From positions 1-64,000 of the forward strand of contig NZ_JABEQD010000001.1 in the NCBI RefSeq assembly GCF_014174395.1: a DNA stretch of 64,000 nt, written 5' to 3'. The translations under genes were made by a program, and so were the position numbers. The DNA is from Gluconacetobacter aggeris. GTDB taxonomy: Bacteria; Pseudomonadota; Alphaproteobacteria; Acetobacterales; Acetobacteraceae. Of this stretch, positions 8,151-16,716 are shown in pieces; the stretch's first letter is position 1, and the number at the start of each line of letters is the position of its first letter. The notes below the pieces were generated by a model that ran no database searches, was not told where the DNA came from, and saw only the letters and a program-made list of their open reading frames with translations.

Positions 8151-9887
8151 TCAGTGTTTCAGAAGATTGGTCTTGGCCAGATCGAGAATCTCATCCCCCC
8201 GGCCGCTCATGATCGCACGGAGCACATACAGGCTGAACCCCTTCACCTGCTCGGCCTCGAGCGTAGGCGGCAGCGAAAGCTCCTGGGTCGCGGTCACCAC
8301 ATCCAGCAGCGCCGGCCCGTCATGGGCCAGGATTTCGGCCACAGCCCCCGGCAGGTCACCCGGGTCCTCGACGCGCAGGGCATGGATGCCCATCGCCCGC
8401 GCCATCGCCGCGAAATCCGGATTCTTCAGATCGACGCCGACATCGACAAAGCCCGCGGCCTTCATTTCCAGCGCGACGAAACCCAGCACGCCATTGTTGA
8501 AGATCACGATCTTCACCGCCAGGTCCTGTTGCGTCAGCGTGATCAGGTCGCCCATCAGCATGGTAAAGCCACCATCGCCCGAAAGCGACACCACCTGCCG
8601 CCCCGGCTGCGCGGCTTGGATGCCGATCGCATGCGGCATGGCATTGGCCATGGAACCATGAACCCAGGACCCGATCAGCCGGCGCCTGCCATTCATCTTG
8701 ATGTAACGCGCGGCCCAGATGGTGGGCGTACCGACATCCGCGGTAAAGACAGCATCCTCCGCCGCCGCCTCACTGACCAGCTTCGCCAGATATTGGGGGT
8801 GGATCGGCCTGCGCCCGGGCGTGCCGGTCGCCAGATCATCCAGCCCTTCCCGGGCCTTGGCATAATGGTCCAGGCTGTCGTCCAGATGCGTCCGATCCGC
8901 CTTCACCGTCAGTTTCGGCAGCAAGGCGGCGATCGTCGCCCCCACATCACCGACCAGCCCCAGATCCAGCTTGCAGCGCCGCCCCAGATTCTGCGCCCGG
9001 ATATCGACCTGTGCGATCCGGGCTTCGGCCGGCAGGAACTGCTTGTAGGGAAAATCGGTTCCCAGCATCAGCAGAACGTCGCACGCCTTCATGGCGGCAT
9101 AGCCGGACGAAAACCCGATAAAGCCCGTCATCCCCACATCGTAGGGATTGTCATATTCCACCCATTCCTTGCCGCCCAGCGCATGCACGATCGGACTCTT
9201 GAGCGCCTCCGCCAACTGCAGCAGCAGCCCATGGGCCCCCGCGCAGCCCCGACCGCAGAACAGGGTGACACGCCCGGCACCGTTCAGCAGTTCCGCCAGC
9301 GCGCCCAGTTCGGCCTCCGCCGGCCGCACCAGCGGCACCGGCGGCAGCAGCCCCCGGCGCGCCGCATGGGCGCCAGGCGGCGCCGGGCGCAGTGCGACAT
9401 CCCCGGGAATGACCACCACAGCCACGCCGCGCAGCCCCACGGCAGCCCGAATGGCATTTTCCAGCACATAGGGCAGTTGGGACGGATCGGAGACAAGCTC
9501 GCAATAATGACTGCATTCCCGAAACAGGTTCTGCGGATGCGTCTCCTGGAAATAGCCGCCGCCAATTTCCCCCGAGGGAATATGCGCGGCAATCGCCAGC
9601 ACCGGCGTCCGGCTGCGATGGGCATCGAACAGGCCGTTGATAAGGTGCAGGTTGCCTGGCCCGCACGACCCCGCGCAGACGGCAAGCTGGTTCACGATCT
9701 GCGCGTCTCCAGCCGCCGCAAAGGCCGCGACCTCCTCATGACGCACATGCACCCACTCGATGGCCGGCCGAACCCGCAGCGCCTCCGTCAGGGCGTTGAG
9801 ACTGTCGCCCACAACGCCGAATATGCGTTTCACGCCCGCTTCAACAAGCGTATCCGCGATCAGGTCGGCAACGGTGGCGGCAGGCAT
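8151..9887 (-). CDS. poxB: Pyruvate dehydrogenase (quinone), PoxB
   Basis: 578 residues, close in length and sequence to E. coli PoxB. It decarboxylates pyruvate to acetate and CO2 with ThDP and FAD and passes electrons to ubiquinone at the inner membrane. The PYR domain has the catalytic Glu in [12 protein letters not shown] (E51), followed by [20 protein letters not shown]. The middle FAD domain contains [20 protein letters not shown]. The PP domain holds the ThDP motif starting [12 protein letters not shown] and ending IVIFNN. The C-terminus [19 protein letters not shown] matches the membrane-binding, autoinhibitory tail of PoxB, which separates it from acetolactate synthases. It stands alone and gives a direct route from pyruvate to acetate. 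Confidence 0.95.
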   Translation of the reverse strand: MPAATVADLIADTLVEAGVKRIFGVVGDSLNALTEALRVRPAIEWVHVRHEEVAAFAAAGDAQIVNQLAVCAGSCGPGNLHLINGLFDAHRSRTPVLAIAAHIPSGEIGGGYFQETHPQNLFRECSHYCELVSDPSQLPYVLENAIRAAVGLRGVAVVVIPGDVALRPAPPGAHAARRGLLPPVPLVRPAEAELGALAELLNGAGRVTLFCGRGCAGAHGLLLQLAEALKSPIVHALGGKEWVEYDNPYDVGMTGFIGFSSGYAAMKACDVLLMLGTDFPYKQFLPAEARIAQVDIRAQNLGRRCKLDLGLVGDVGATIAALLPKLTVKADRTHLDDSLDHYAKAREGLDDLATGTPGRRPIHPQYLAKLVSEAAAEDAVFTADVGTPTIWAARYIKMNGRRRLIGSWVHGSMANAMPHAIGIQAAQPGRQVVSLSGDGGFTMLMGDLITLTQQDLAVKIVIFNNGVLGFVALEMKAAGFVDVGVDLKNPDFAAMARAMGIHALRVEDPGDLPGAVAEILAHDGPALLDVVTATQELSLPPTLEAEQVKGFSLYVLRAIMSGRGDEILDLAKTNLLKH

Positions 9888-9901
9888 CCACTCTCTCCCG
9901 A

Positions 9902-10477
9902 ATGCATCATGGAATCGACCATCGCCTGAAGGGACGGATCAGCCGCGCGCGGCCCCGTCGAGGCGATCGGCATGGACGGGTCGGCACGACCCGTCCATTG
10001 TCATGTGCATCGCTACGGGTGGACGTCCCGAAAGTTCCCCCGGCCGACATCCGCACGGCCTGCGACCGGCTCAGCTACGCCCGCGCCCTGGTGGCCAATG
10101 TGGGGCTGAAGAACGGGCGCCTCCTCTCCCGGCTGAACGCGACGGCGGCCCGCTGGATGGATGACGGCCGCTACCTGTTCCGCTGGATCAATCCCGGCGG
10201 CTGCGCGCACGACAATCCGGATGACGCGCCGTTCCACTGCCATCGCCAGATGCACATGGATTACGGATTCATGCAGATGATCCGTTACAGCCGGGGCGCG
10301 TCGAGCCTGTCTGGACCCGGCCCCGTCATGACGGAGATTTCGCCCTGCCCCGGCCGGGCTTCTTCTTCCCCGCCGGTTCGAACATCGCCCGGCAGCGCGG
10401 CGAAAGCTGGTCGACCTTCTTCTTCATGCAGGCGGTTACCTTGTCTTCGTTCGGAATGGCGAAGGTGCACAGCTTGA
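9902..10477 (+). other. Unassigned open frame, possible gene remnant
   Basis: The plus-strand frame contains a protein-like middle from a GTG at 10019: VDVPKVPPADIRTACDRL, then WMDDGRYLFRWINPGG and CHRQMHMDYGF. I recognise no family. The 3' third runs antisense through the secreted cysteine protein at 10326-10607 and is not credible. The real part, if any, would be about 10019-10310. No good ribosome site is seen. Otherwise this 440-base interval holds only the poxB promoter. Confidence 0.2.
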
Positions 10478-10607
10478 TCGCATCCCCCCGGCAGGCCGCG
10501 CTCTGCTCCTCGCGCGACGCGGCATGGGCCGCACCCGGGGAAAAGGCGGCAAGGGAAAAGGCGACGAGGGCGAACGCGGCGAATGGAGCGTATGCTGAAA
10601 GTCTCAA
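10326..10607 (-). CDS. Small secreted four-cysteine protein
   Basis: 93 residues. The signal peptide covers residues 1-29 (FAAFALVAFSLAAF ... AHAAS). The mature part has four Cys in the spacing ACRGDAIKLC ... VTACMKKKVDQLSPRC, followed by a basic Lys/Arg tail. This resembles the short Cys-rich-repeat-like periplasmic proteins common in alphaproteobacteria, whose function is unknown. It is presumably folded by disulphide formation in the periplasm. The start is ATG 10607. It stands alone. Confidence 0.75.
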   Translation of the reverse strand: MRLSAYAPFAAFALVAFSLAAFSPGAAHAASREEQSAACRGDAIKLCTFAIPNEDKVTACMKKKVDQLSPRCRAMFEPAGKKKPGRGRAKSPS

Positions 10608-10785
10608 GGTCGCTTCTCCTCAATTGCCGGGGGCTCCGCAGCCGTTCGATGGGATGAGGCGGGGCGCGCCGGCGGCTCCCACAAACATCACATTTTTCAA
10701 CGCATTCCAGACCCGATGGTTCACGCCGGCCGCGGCACAGCCCTATCTCAGCCCCACGTCGCCAGCCGCCTCCTGAGCGGCCCGG

Positions 10786-11256
10786 TCACGAAGCCGGCTC
10801 CCCTCCCCGGCGCCGGAACCGCGTGGAGAGGATGATCGCCGATGTCGTGCGCTCCACCCCGTCCAGCATGCCGATCCGGTCGATAACCCGGTTGATGGTC
10901 TCGGTCGAGCCCGCGCCGACAATGGCGATCATGTCCACCATGCCGCTGACGGCGTGGAGTTCGCGGATTTCCCGGATCGGACGCAGCGACGCCTCGACCG
11001 AGGCCGCCTGGCGCGGCGTGACCGTGATCATGACATGCGCCCGCACCGCATCGGCGTCATGGGCCGGGGTGACGGTCGTATAGCCCGCAATCAGCCCGGC
11101 CCGCTCCATCCGCTCGATCCGGCTCTGCACCGTCGTGCGCGACAGGCCGACACGGCGGGCCAGCGCGACGGTGGAAATCCGCGCATTGCCCTCCAGCAGG
11201 GCCAGCAGGGCCTTGTCCGTCTCATCGGGTTGCATAATGCCGATCATATCCGACAT
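10786..11256 (-). CDS. Lrp/AsnC family transcription regulator
   Basis: About 156 residues. The N-terminal winged helix-turn-helix (DKALLALLEGNARISTVALA, then RVGLSRTTVQSRIERMERAG) is followed by the RAM ligand-binding domain, with REIRELHAVSGMVDMIAIV around residues 85-105. Such proteins sense amino acids. It is divergent from a saccharopine/lysine-dehydrogenase-like gene, and a 17-bp palindrome lies between them, so it probably regulates that gene and itself. Three in-frame ATGs (11256, 11247, 11235) are possible; none has a strong ribosome site. I took the first after the divergent promoter. Confidence 0.9.
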   Translation of the reverse strand: MSDMIGIMQPDETDKALLALLEGNARISTVALARRVGLSRTTVQSRIERMERAGLIAGYTTVTPAHDADAVRAHVMITVTPRQAASVEASLRPIREIRELHAVSGMVDMIAIVGAGSTETINRVIDRIGMLDGVERTTSAIILSTRFRRRGGEPAS

Positions 11257-11326
11257 TCTGCCGAAAGAAAGCGCCGATCGCGCGTCACTCCGCCCATTGT
11301 ATCCGACCGCGTTCCTTCGTTCCATT

Positions 11327-11343
11327 TCCGTATCGCATACGGA
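11327..11343. promoter_or_regulatory. Palindrome between Lrp gene and its divergent neighbour
   Basis: TCCGTAT CGC ATACGGA has perfect 7-bp arms around a 3-base centre. It ends just before the ribosome site of the dehydrogenase gene at 11359. Its position and symmetry fit an operator for the neighbouring Lrp/AsnC regulator; this is inference. Confidence 0.55.
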
Positions 11344-11358
11344 TCAGGAACGATGGGC

Positions 11359-12450
11359 ATGAAGAAGATACTCGTTGCCGGCGCCGGCAAGATCGGCTCC
11401 ACGATCGCGGATTTCCTCGATGCGACCGGCGATTACGCCGTCACGCTGATCGACCGGGACCAGCCGGGCCTGGACCGCGCCGATGTCGGCCCCCAGGTCC
11501 GCCGCCTCCGGGCCGACATCGCGCAGCCCGACGCCCTGGCCCCGCTGATGGCGGGCCACGACGCCGTCCTCTCCGCCGCACCCTACCATCTCACGACCGC
11601 GATCGCCTCCGCCGCCGCCTCGGCGGGCATCCACTATCTGGACCTGACCGAGGACGTGGCCAGCACCCGCGCGGTGCGCGAGCTGGCGGCCGGCGCATCC
11701 TCCGCCTTCATCCCGCAATGCGGCCTGGCCCCCGGCTTCGTGTCCATCGTCGCCCACGACATCGCCCGGCGCTTCGACCGGCTGGACACGATCCACCTGC
11801 GGGTCGGCGCGCTGCCCGAATTCCCTTCCAACGCGCTGGGCTACAACCTCACCTGGAGCACCGACGGCGTCATCAACGAATATATCGAGCCCTGCGAGGC
11901 CATCGTGGAGGGTCAGCGGCGCATGGTGCCGGCGCTGGAAGGGCTGGAAACGCTGGGCGTCGACGGCGTGACCTACGAGGCCTTCAACACCTCGGGCGGC
12001 CTGGGCTCGCTGTGCGAGACCTATGCCGGAGCAGTGCGCGAGCTCAACTACCGCACCATCCGCTATCCCGGCCACGCCCAGGCGATGAAGCTGCTGCTGC
12101 GCGACCTGCGGCTGGCCGAACGGCGCGAGCTGTTCAAGGATATTCTCGAATACGCCCTGCCGGTGACGCAGCAGGACATCGTGCTGGTCTTCGTCACCGT
12201 GTCAGGCTGGCGCGACGGCCGGCTGACGCAGGAAAGCTTCGTCCGCCGCATCTATGGCGAGACCGTCAACGGCCGCCCACGCACCGCCATCCAGATCACC
12301 ACCGCCGGCGCCATCTGCGCCGTGCTGGACCTGCTGAAGGACGGCCGCCTCCCCGCCCGGGGCCTCATCCGCCAGGAGGATATCGCGCTGGACGCCTTCC
12401 TCGAAAACCGCTTCGGGCGCGTCTATCAGGGCCGCCGCCCCGCCGCCTGA
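11359..12450 (+). CDS. Saccharopine dehydrogenase / lysine 6-dehydrogenase-like oxidoreductase
   Basis: About 363 residues. The N-terminal Rossmann fold starts at once (ILVAGAGKIGSTIADFL, with GxGxxG). It is followed by the saccharopine dehydrogenase-type C-domain with QCGLAPGFVSIVAHDIA, NALGYNLTWSTDGVINEY and YEAFNTSGGLGSL. These motifs are shared by saccharopine reductases and bacterial lysine 6-dehydrogenases, so oxidation of lysine or a derivative is likely. An Lrp regulator is divergent, and a pipecolate/2-oxoadipate pathway sits 9 kb away. ATG 11359 has AGGAA at eight bases; ATG 11353 is in frame but too close to that site. Confidence 0.82.
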   Translation: MKKILVAGAGKIGSTIADFLDATGDYAVTLIDRDQPGLDRADVGPQVRRLRADIAQPDALAPLMAGHDAVLSAAPYHLTTAIASAAASAGIHYLDLTEDVASTRAVRELAAGASSAFIPQCGLAPGFVSIVAHDIARRFDRLDTIHLRVGALPEFPSNALGYNLTWSTDGVINEYIEPCEAIVEGQRRMVPALEGLETLGVDGVTYEAFNTSGGLGSLCETYAGAVRELNYRTIRYPGHAQAMKLLLRDLRLAERRELFKDILEYALPVTQQDIVLVFVTVSGWRDGRLTQESFVRRIYGETVNGRPRTAIQITTAGAICAVLDLLKDGRLPARGLIRQEDIALDAFLENRFGRVYQGRRPAA

Positions 12451-12625
12451 CAGTCCGACGGGGCATGCACCCATTGCGTGGCACAGGGAAAGGCCCCGCT
12501 GAATGTGATCTGGTTCCCCCATGCCCACACGCCTACACAATAAGGCGTCAGGCGACCCTGCCGGAGGCAATCTCCGGCGGGCGACCGCACTGAGTCTCTT
12601 CCAGGTCGATCTTGGAGCGTGTGTC

Positions 12626-13117
12626 ATGACCAATCCAGTATGGATGGCTGGTATGGCGCCTATGGAAGCCAACCCGGCAAAGCCGGCAACCCGACAGCAG
12701 ACTTCGAAAGCAACGTCCCCCCACCATCGGGCCCGGCTCATCGGGGCCGGACTGCTCATCCTGGCAGGATTGGCGCCGTCCCTGGCACCCCTGCATTCCG
12801 CCCGGGCCCAGGCCCGCGGCCCCCAGTCCGAAGAGATCACCGCCGAGGGCCAGGGCATGGGCGATGAAGAGGTCCAGCGGATACCCGTTACCTTTTACCG
12901 GGCCGATCTGGCGACCGCTCCGGGGGCCCGGGACCTTGTGGCCCGGATAGACCGCGCGGCCCTGACGGTCTGCGGCGACAGTACCGCCATCGGTTCGGAA
13001 CTCCGCCGTGCGATCGAACGCTCGGACTGCCGGCGCGACGCCGTGATGCGTGCGGTCAGGGATGTGAATGACCTCAACGTGGATTACGCCGCAGGCCAGT
13101 ACGACCTGGAGGATTAA
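12626..13117 (+). CDS. UrcA family secreted protein
   Basis: About 163 residues. An N-terminal cytoplasmic stretch of 35 residues precedes a hydrophobic signal or anchor (LIGAGLLILAGLAPSLAPL). The C-terminal half fits the UrcA pattern: VTFYRADLATAPGARDLVARI, then a helix ending in TVCG and DCRRDAVMRAVRDV, with two Cys. UrcA proteins are small secreted alphaproteobacterial proteins of unknown function. ATG 12626 has GGAG about nine bases upstream; the open frame extends further up without support. Confidence 0.75.
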   Translation: MTNPVWMAGMAPMEANPAKPATRQQTSKATSPHHRARLIGAGLLILAGLAPSLAPLHSARAQARGPQSEEITAEGQGMGDEEVQRIPVTFYRADLATAPGARDLVARIDRAALTVCGDSTAIGSELRRAIERSDCRRDAVMRAVRDVNDLNVDYAAGQYDLED

Positions 13118-13129
13118 CGCGGTCCCACC

Positions 13130-13171
13130 GCTCCCGGAGGCGCGGCCATGCCTGCGCCGCGATCCGGGAGC
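13130..13171. terminator. Hairpin between convergent urcA-like and MFS genes
   Basis: GCTCCCGG (13130-13137) pairs with CCGGGAGC (13164-13171), enclosing a second GC-rich partial stem. It lies between two converging genes, where a two-way terminator would be expected. There is no T-run. Confidence 0.4.
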
Positions 13172-13186
13172 CCCAGGATCTTCCCC

Positions 13187-14476
13187 CTATCGCGCCCCTG
13201 CCGGAACAGTAGCGCGCACGGGCGCACGGCCGATGCCCAGCGCCATCAGCGCCGCCAGCACGCCCGCGCAGCCGGCCAGCACCAGCATGTCCCGATAGCT
13301 GCCCTGGGCCTGGCGCAGCAGCCCTGCCAGCGACGCGGCACAGGCCGCGCCGATCTGGTGCCCGAACACCACCCAGCCGAACACCATGGGCGCCGCACGC
13401 TCGCCGAACGCCACATTGGCCAGGCGCAGCGTCGGCGGCACGGTCGCGATCCAGTCCAGCCCGTAGAAGATGCCGAACACCGTCAGGCTGCCCGGCGAGA
13501 AATCGCAGAACGGCAACGCCACCAGCGACAGGCCACGCAGCCCGTAATAGGAAAACAGCAGCCAGCGCGCGTCCATCCGGTCGGTCAGCCAGCCCGACAG
13601 CGTGGTGCCGAACAGGTCGCACAGCCCCATCATGGCCAGGTACCCCGCCGCCGGCACCTCACCGATCCCATGATCGGCGCAGATGGCGATGAAATGCGTG
13701 CCGATCAGCCCATTGGTGGTAAACCCGCACACGAAAAACGTCAGGAACAGAAACCAGAAATCGCGTTTCGGCACCGCATCGCGCAACGCCCCCACCGCCA
13801 TGTGCAGCGGGTTGCGGTCGGGCGGCGGGGGCGGCACATAATCCGGCGGCGCCCCATGCGGCAGAAGCCCGAGCCGCTCGGGATGTTCGGGCAGCAACAG
13901 CGCCACCAGCGGCGCCAGAGCCAGGCAGGCAATGCTCACCGCCAGCACCGGCGCGCGCCAGCCATGGTCATGGGCCAGCGCCGCCAGGGCCGGCAGGAAG
14001 AACAGCGATCCGGTGGCCGTGCTGGCCGCCAGCAGCCCCATGACGGTGCCGCGCCGGGCCACGAACCAGCGATTCACCACCGTCGCCCCCAGCACCATCG
14101 CCACGGCCCCGGTCCCCAGCCCGGTCAGCATCCCCCAGGTGACGAAGAACTGCCAAGGCTGCGTCATGAACAGGGACAGGAAACTGGCCCCGCCGATCAG
14201 CAGCAGCGCGCCGACCAGCGTGCGGCGTATCCCCACCGCCTGCATCAGCGCCGCCGAAAACGGGCCGACAAAGCCATAGAGGAAGATGCCGAACGCCGCG
14301 GTGGCGGAAATCCCGGCCCGGCTCCAGCCCAGATCCATCTGCAACGGCATCATCAGCACGCCCGGCGTGGCACGCACCCCCGCCGACACCAGAAGCGACA
14401 GAAAGGTCAGCCCCACCACCCCCACAAACGCGTAGGCGGGCCGGGAAACCTTGCGGGAAACAGGGGGCGGGCTCAT
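13187..14476 (-). CDS. MFS transporter (oxalate/formate- or monocarboxylate-type)
   Basis: A 429-residue membrane protein with twelve predicted hydrophobic segments and a central hydrophilic loop around residues 195-225. The motif GIRRTLVGALLLIGG is the MFS loop 2-3 region. NRWFVARRGTVMGLLAASTATG matches the NxWFxxRRGxAxG pattern of the monocarboxylate/oxalate-formate group. The substrate is unknown. It is divergent from a TetR regulator, and a 14-bp palindrome lies four bases upstream of the start codon, so repression by that TetR protein is likely. Confidence 0.85.
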   Translation of the reverse strand: MSPPPVSRKVSRPAYAFVGVVGLTFLSLLVSAGVRATPGVLMMPLQMDLGWSRAGISATAAFGIFLYGFVGPFSAALMQAVGIRRTLVGALLLIGGASFLSLFMTQPWQFFVTWGMLTGLGTGAVAMVLGATVVNRWFVARRGTVMGLLAASTATGSLFFLPALAALAHDHGWRAPVLAVSIACLALAPLVALLLPEHPERLGLLPHGAPPDYVPPPPPDRNPLHMAVGALRDAVPKRDFWFLFLTFFVCGFTTNGLIGTHFIAICADHGIGEVPAAGYLAMMGLCDLFGTTLSGWLTDRMDARWLLFSYYGLRGLSLVALPFCDFSPGSLTVFGIFYGLDWIATVPPTLRLANVAFGERAAPMVFGWVVFGHQIGAACAASLAGLLRQAQGSYRDMLVLAGCAGVLAALMALGIGRAPVRATVPAGAR

Positions 14477-14479
14477 ATG

Positions 14480-14493
14480 ACTGACCGGTCAGT
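14480..14493. promoter_or_regulatory. TetR-type operator 1
   Basis: ACTGACCGGTCAGT is a perfect 14-bp palindrome four bases before the MFS start codon, in the MFS/TetR divergent region. The CCGG-centred form is typical of TetR operators. Confidence 0.7.
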
Positions 14494-14514
14494 TCAAGAT
14501 CGCGCCACGTTACG

Positions 14515-14526
14515 TACCGATCGGTA
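14515..14526. promoter_or_regulatory. TetR-type operator 2
   Basis: TACCGATCGGTA is a perfect 12-bp palindrome 22 bases upstream of the tetR start, in the same divergent region as operator 1 but of different sequence. It may be a second site or belong to another regulator. Confidence 0.5.
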
Positions 14527-14548
14527 ACATCGTCAAGCGGATTTCCCC

Positions 14549-15148
14549 ATGCGCTCCTCGCCCGCCCCGCGCCCTCCCCGACGTCCGACGGCGGCCGACA
14601 GGCTCCGCCAGTCGGCCCGCGACCTGTTCTACCGCCAGGGCATCCGCGCCGTGGGGGTGGAGGAGATCGTGCGGAATGCGGGCGTGACCAAGCCGTCGCT
14701 CTATCGCGCCTTCGCCTCCAAGGACGGGCTGGCCACGGCCTTCCTCGCCGACTACCAGCAATGTTTCTGGGACCGGATCGCCCTCGTCCGCGCCGAACAT
14801 CCCGACGACGCCCGCGCCCAGCTCCTGGCCTATTTCGACGGGCTGGCCGAACGTTCCGCCGCCGCCGACTATCGCGGCTGCGCGCTGACCAACGCCATCC
14901 TCGAATATCCCGACCGCGCGCACCCGGTGCGGCAGGAAGCCGCCCGCCTCAAGCATCAGGTACGGGACTGGCTGGTCGACCGCGCCCGACAGATGCGCGC
15001 CACCAATCCGGAACGGCTTGCCGACGGCCTGATCCTGCTGATGGAAGGCGCCTCGGTCGTGGGCCAGGCCTTTCCGCCGCCGGGGCCGGCCGCGCAGGTG
15101 GGCGCATGCGCGCGCCTGCTGATCGACGCCCAGTGCGGGCCGGGCTGA
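14549..15148 (+). CDS. TetR family repressor
   Basis: 199 residues. The N-terminal helix-turn-helix has the TetR pattern: RLRQSARDLFYRQGIRAVGV, then EEIVRNAGVTKPSLYRAFASK. The C-terminal domain contains RGCALTNAILEYPD, seen in TetR proteins that sense small organic compounds. It most likely represses the divergent MFS transporter and itself. A MITE-like hairpin begins at its stop codon. Confidence 0.92.
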   Translation: MRSSPAPRPPRRPTAADRLRQSARDLFYRQGIRAVGVEEIVRNAGVTKPSLYRAFASKDGLATAFLADYQQCFWDRIALVRAEHPDDARAQLLAYFDGLAERSAAADYRGCALTNAILEYPDRAHPVRQEAARLKHQVRDWLVDRARQMRATNPERLADGLILLMEGASVVGQAFPPPGPAAQVGACARLLIDAQCGPG

Positions 15149-15205
15149 GAACCTGTTTGGAAATGCGCGCTGGTGGCGATCCGACGCGCGTTACCAAACA
15201 GGCTC
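15149..15205. repeat. MITE-like imperfect inverted repeat (about 57 bp)
   Basis: ACCTGTTTGGAAATGCGCGC (15151-15170) and, inverted, GCCTGTTTGGTAACGCGCGT (15184-15203) match at 16 of 20 positions. They look like the two ends of an IS5-type element brought together with nothing between. It begins directly after the tetR stop and could act as its terminator. Sequences like the left arm recur at 37877 and 53874. Confidence 0.65.
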
Positions 15206-15224
15206 TGACCGCGCGGCCCGCCGC

Positions 15225-15410
15225 CTATCGGCGGCTCAGGTCACAAAGCGCGTCGATCTTGTCCGCCAGGGCGGCGATTCCCTGACGCAGACTGTCGGGC
15301 ATCTGCGGGACGGATTGCGCGCGCCTGTTCAACTGCTCCACATCCGACTGGATTTCGGCCAGAAGCAGGCCGGCTTCCGAAACGATGCCATCTTCATCAC
15401 GACGCCGCAT
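15225..15410 (-). CDS. Small coiled-coil-like protein (61 residues)
   Basis: Begins MRRRDEDGIVSEAGLLLAEI and is mostly amphipathic helix (SDVEQLNRRAQSVPQMPDSL, then IAALADKIDALCDL). I recognise no family. ATG 15410 has GAAAGGG seven bases upstream. Same strand as the yceI-cybB-yceI operon, 110 bases further down, so it could be co-transcribed. Confidence 0.5.
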   Translation of the reverse strand: MRRRDEDGIVSEAGLLLAEIQSDVEQLNRRAQSVPQMPDSLRQGIAALADKIDALCDLSRR

Positions 15411-15519
15411 GCCCGACACCCTTTCCCGACCGGATAACGCCATCCTGCGACCGACTATGGCTGAAAGCAGGGCATGGCGATACCCGCGCCCTCCACACCA
15501 TACCATAATCGAAACGTCT

Positions 15520-16098
15520 TCAACCTCCCTTGCGGGCCGAGAGGTCGACATCCACCCCGACCGCCAGCGCAACCCACTGGCCACTCGCCCACGGCCCCTG
15601 CCCGACATTGAAGGCGGAACGGACCAGGTCCAGATGCCCCCTGGCATGCGCCGTATCACCGCTGATCTCCAGCGTGAACGGCAGCGTTTCCGGCCGGCTG
15701 ACACCATGGATCGTCAGCGAACCGATGGCCTGGTAGCCATTGCCTCCCGTCGCCACAAAGCGCGTGGCCTCGAAAGTAGCGGTGGGAAAGGCCGCGACAT
15801 CGAACCAGTCGCGGCCGGGCATCGCCCCGTCGCGCTGCCGGTCGCCGGTCACGGCACTGGCGATATCGATGGTGATCAGGGCATGGCCCGCCTCGGGATG
15901 CGCCGGATCGAACGAGATCGTGCCGCCGAATTTGCCGAAATGCCCGCTGAACGGGCTGCCGGTCTGCATGCCGGAGAAACCGACCGTGCTGTGGGCGGCA
16001 TCGATCGTCCACTCGGCCGCCAGCGAGGGCCGCGCGAGGAACAGAGCGGCCGCGACGGCCGCGAAGGCCGCGAAGGCCGTCCTGTTGGGAAAAGACAT
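15520..16098 (-). CDS. YceI family periplasmic lipid-binding protein (second copy)
   Basis: 192 residues with a signal peptide (AFAAVAAALFLARPSLAA). The mature part is the YceI lipocalin-like beta-barrel: WTIDAAHSTVGFS at the start, then FGKFGGTISFDPAHPEAG, DWFDVAAFPTATFEA and GSLTIHGVSRPETLPF. YceI proteins bind isoprenoid or quinone-like lipids in the periplasm. It is the last gene of a three-gene operon, four bases after the cytochrome b561 gene. That pairing suggests the lipid ligand takes part in electron transfer with the cytochrome. Confidence 0.92.
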   Translation of the reverse strand: MSFPNRTAFAAFAAVAAALFLARPSLAAEWTIDAAHSTVGFSGMQTGSPFSGHFGKFGGTISFDPAHPEAGHALITIDIASAVTGDRQRDGAMPGRDWFDVAAFPTATFEATRFVATGGNGYQAIGSLTIHGVSRPETLPFTLEISGDTAHARGHLDLVRSAFNVGQGPWASGQWVALAVGVDVDLSARKGG

Positions 16099-16102
16099 CG
16101 GA

Positions 16103-16711
16103 TTACTCTCCCTGGCGCAGGGTACGGCGGCCGAAGGCCGGCAGCATCTGTCGCAGGACGTTGTCGTGCAGGATAACATGATGACGCAGAGCAGCCGCCA
16201 CATGCAACATGATCAGCGCCAGCAGGCTCCAGGCCGCCCAGTGATGAACGATCTTCAGCGCCGCCTCGGCCGGCGCCTTGTCGGCCAGCGTGGACAGGAC
16301 CGGCAGGTCGGGCCACGGCACGACGGAAAACAGCACGGTCGGAATGCCCAGCACCGAAGCCGAGACCAGCGCCCAGCCACTGAGCGGCAACAGAAGCTGC
16401 AACCCATACAGCGCGGCATGGGTCAGATGCGCCGCCCGCCGCTCCACCGGCTTCATGCTCTCCGGCAGGCCCGGCGCCGCATGTGCCAGGCGCCAGCCCA
16501 CACGCAGCACGATCAGGAACATGATGGTGATGCCGATGGATTTATGAAGCTGGTAGAGCTGGAAGACCCGCATCGGGGCAAGCGGCAGATGGTCCATCAC
16601 CAGCCCCATCGCGATCAGGACCAGGATGCCCAGCGCGATCGCCCAATGCAGGACGATCGCGACGGCCGTATACCGCGTGGCCCCGCCGCCTTCATGCGCG
16701 GCTATGGCCAT
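16103..16711 (-). CDS. cybB: Cytochrome b561 (CybB-like)
   Basis: 202 residues with four membrane helices of the bacterial cytochrome b561 family. The expected haem-ligand His residues are present: VAIVLHWAIALGIL (helix 1), LYQLHKSIGITIMF (helix 2) and HHWAAWSLLALIMLHVAAA (helices 3-4). These proteins bind two b-haems and move electrons between quinol and periplasmic acceptors, including superoxide in the E. coli member. Here it lies between two yceI genes, five and four bases from its neighbours. Confidence 0.92.
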   Translation of the reverse strand: MAIAAHEGGGATRYTAVAIVLHWAIALGILVLIAMGLVMDHLPLAPMRVFQLYQLHKSIGITIMFLIVLRVGWRLAHAAPGLPESMKPVERRAAHLTHAALYGLQLLLPLSGWALVSASVLGIPTVLFSVVPWPDLPVLSTLADKAPAEAALKIVHHWAAWSLLALIMLHVAAALRHHVILHDNVLRQMLPAFGRRTLRQGE

Positions 16712-16716
16712 GACGG

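Noticed and set aside
8154-9929. A 591-residue open frame antisense to poxB
   Set aside because: The minus strand is a full-length, motif-complete PoxB; the antisense frame is rich in Arg, Gln, His and Pro, the usual shadow in GC-rich DNA, and matches no family.
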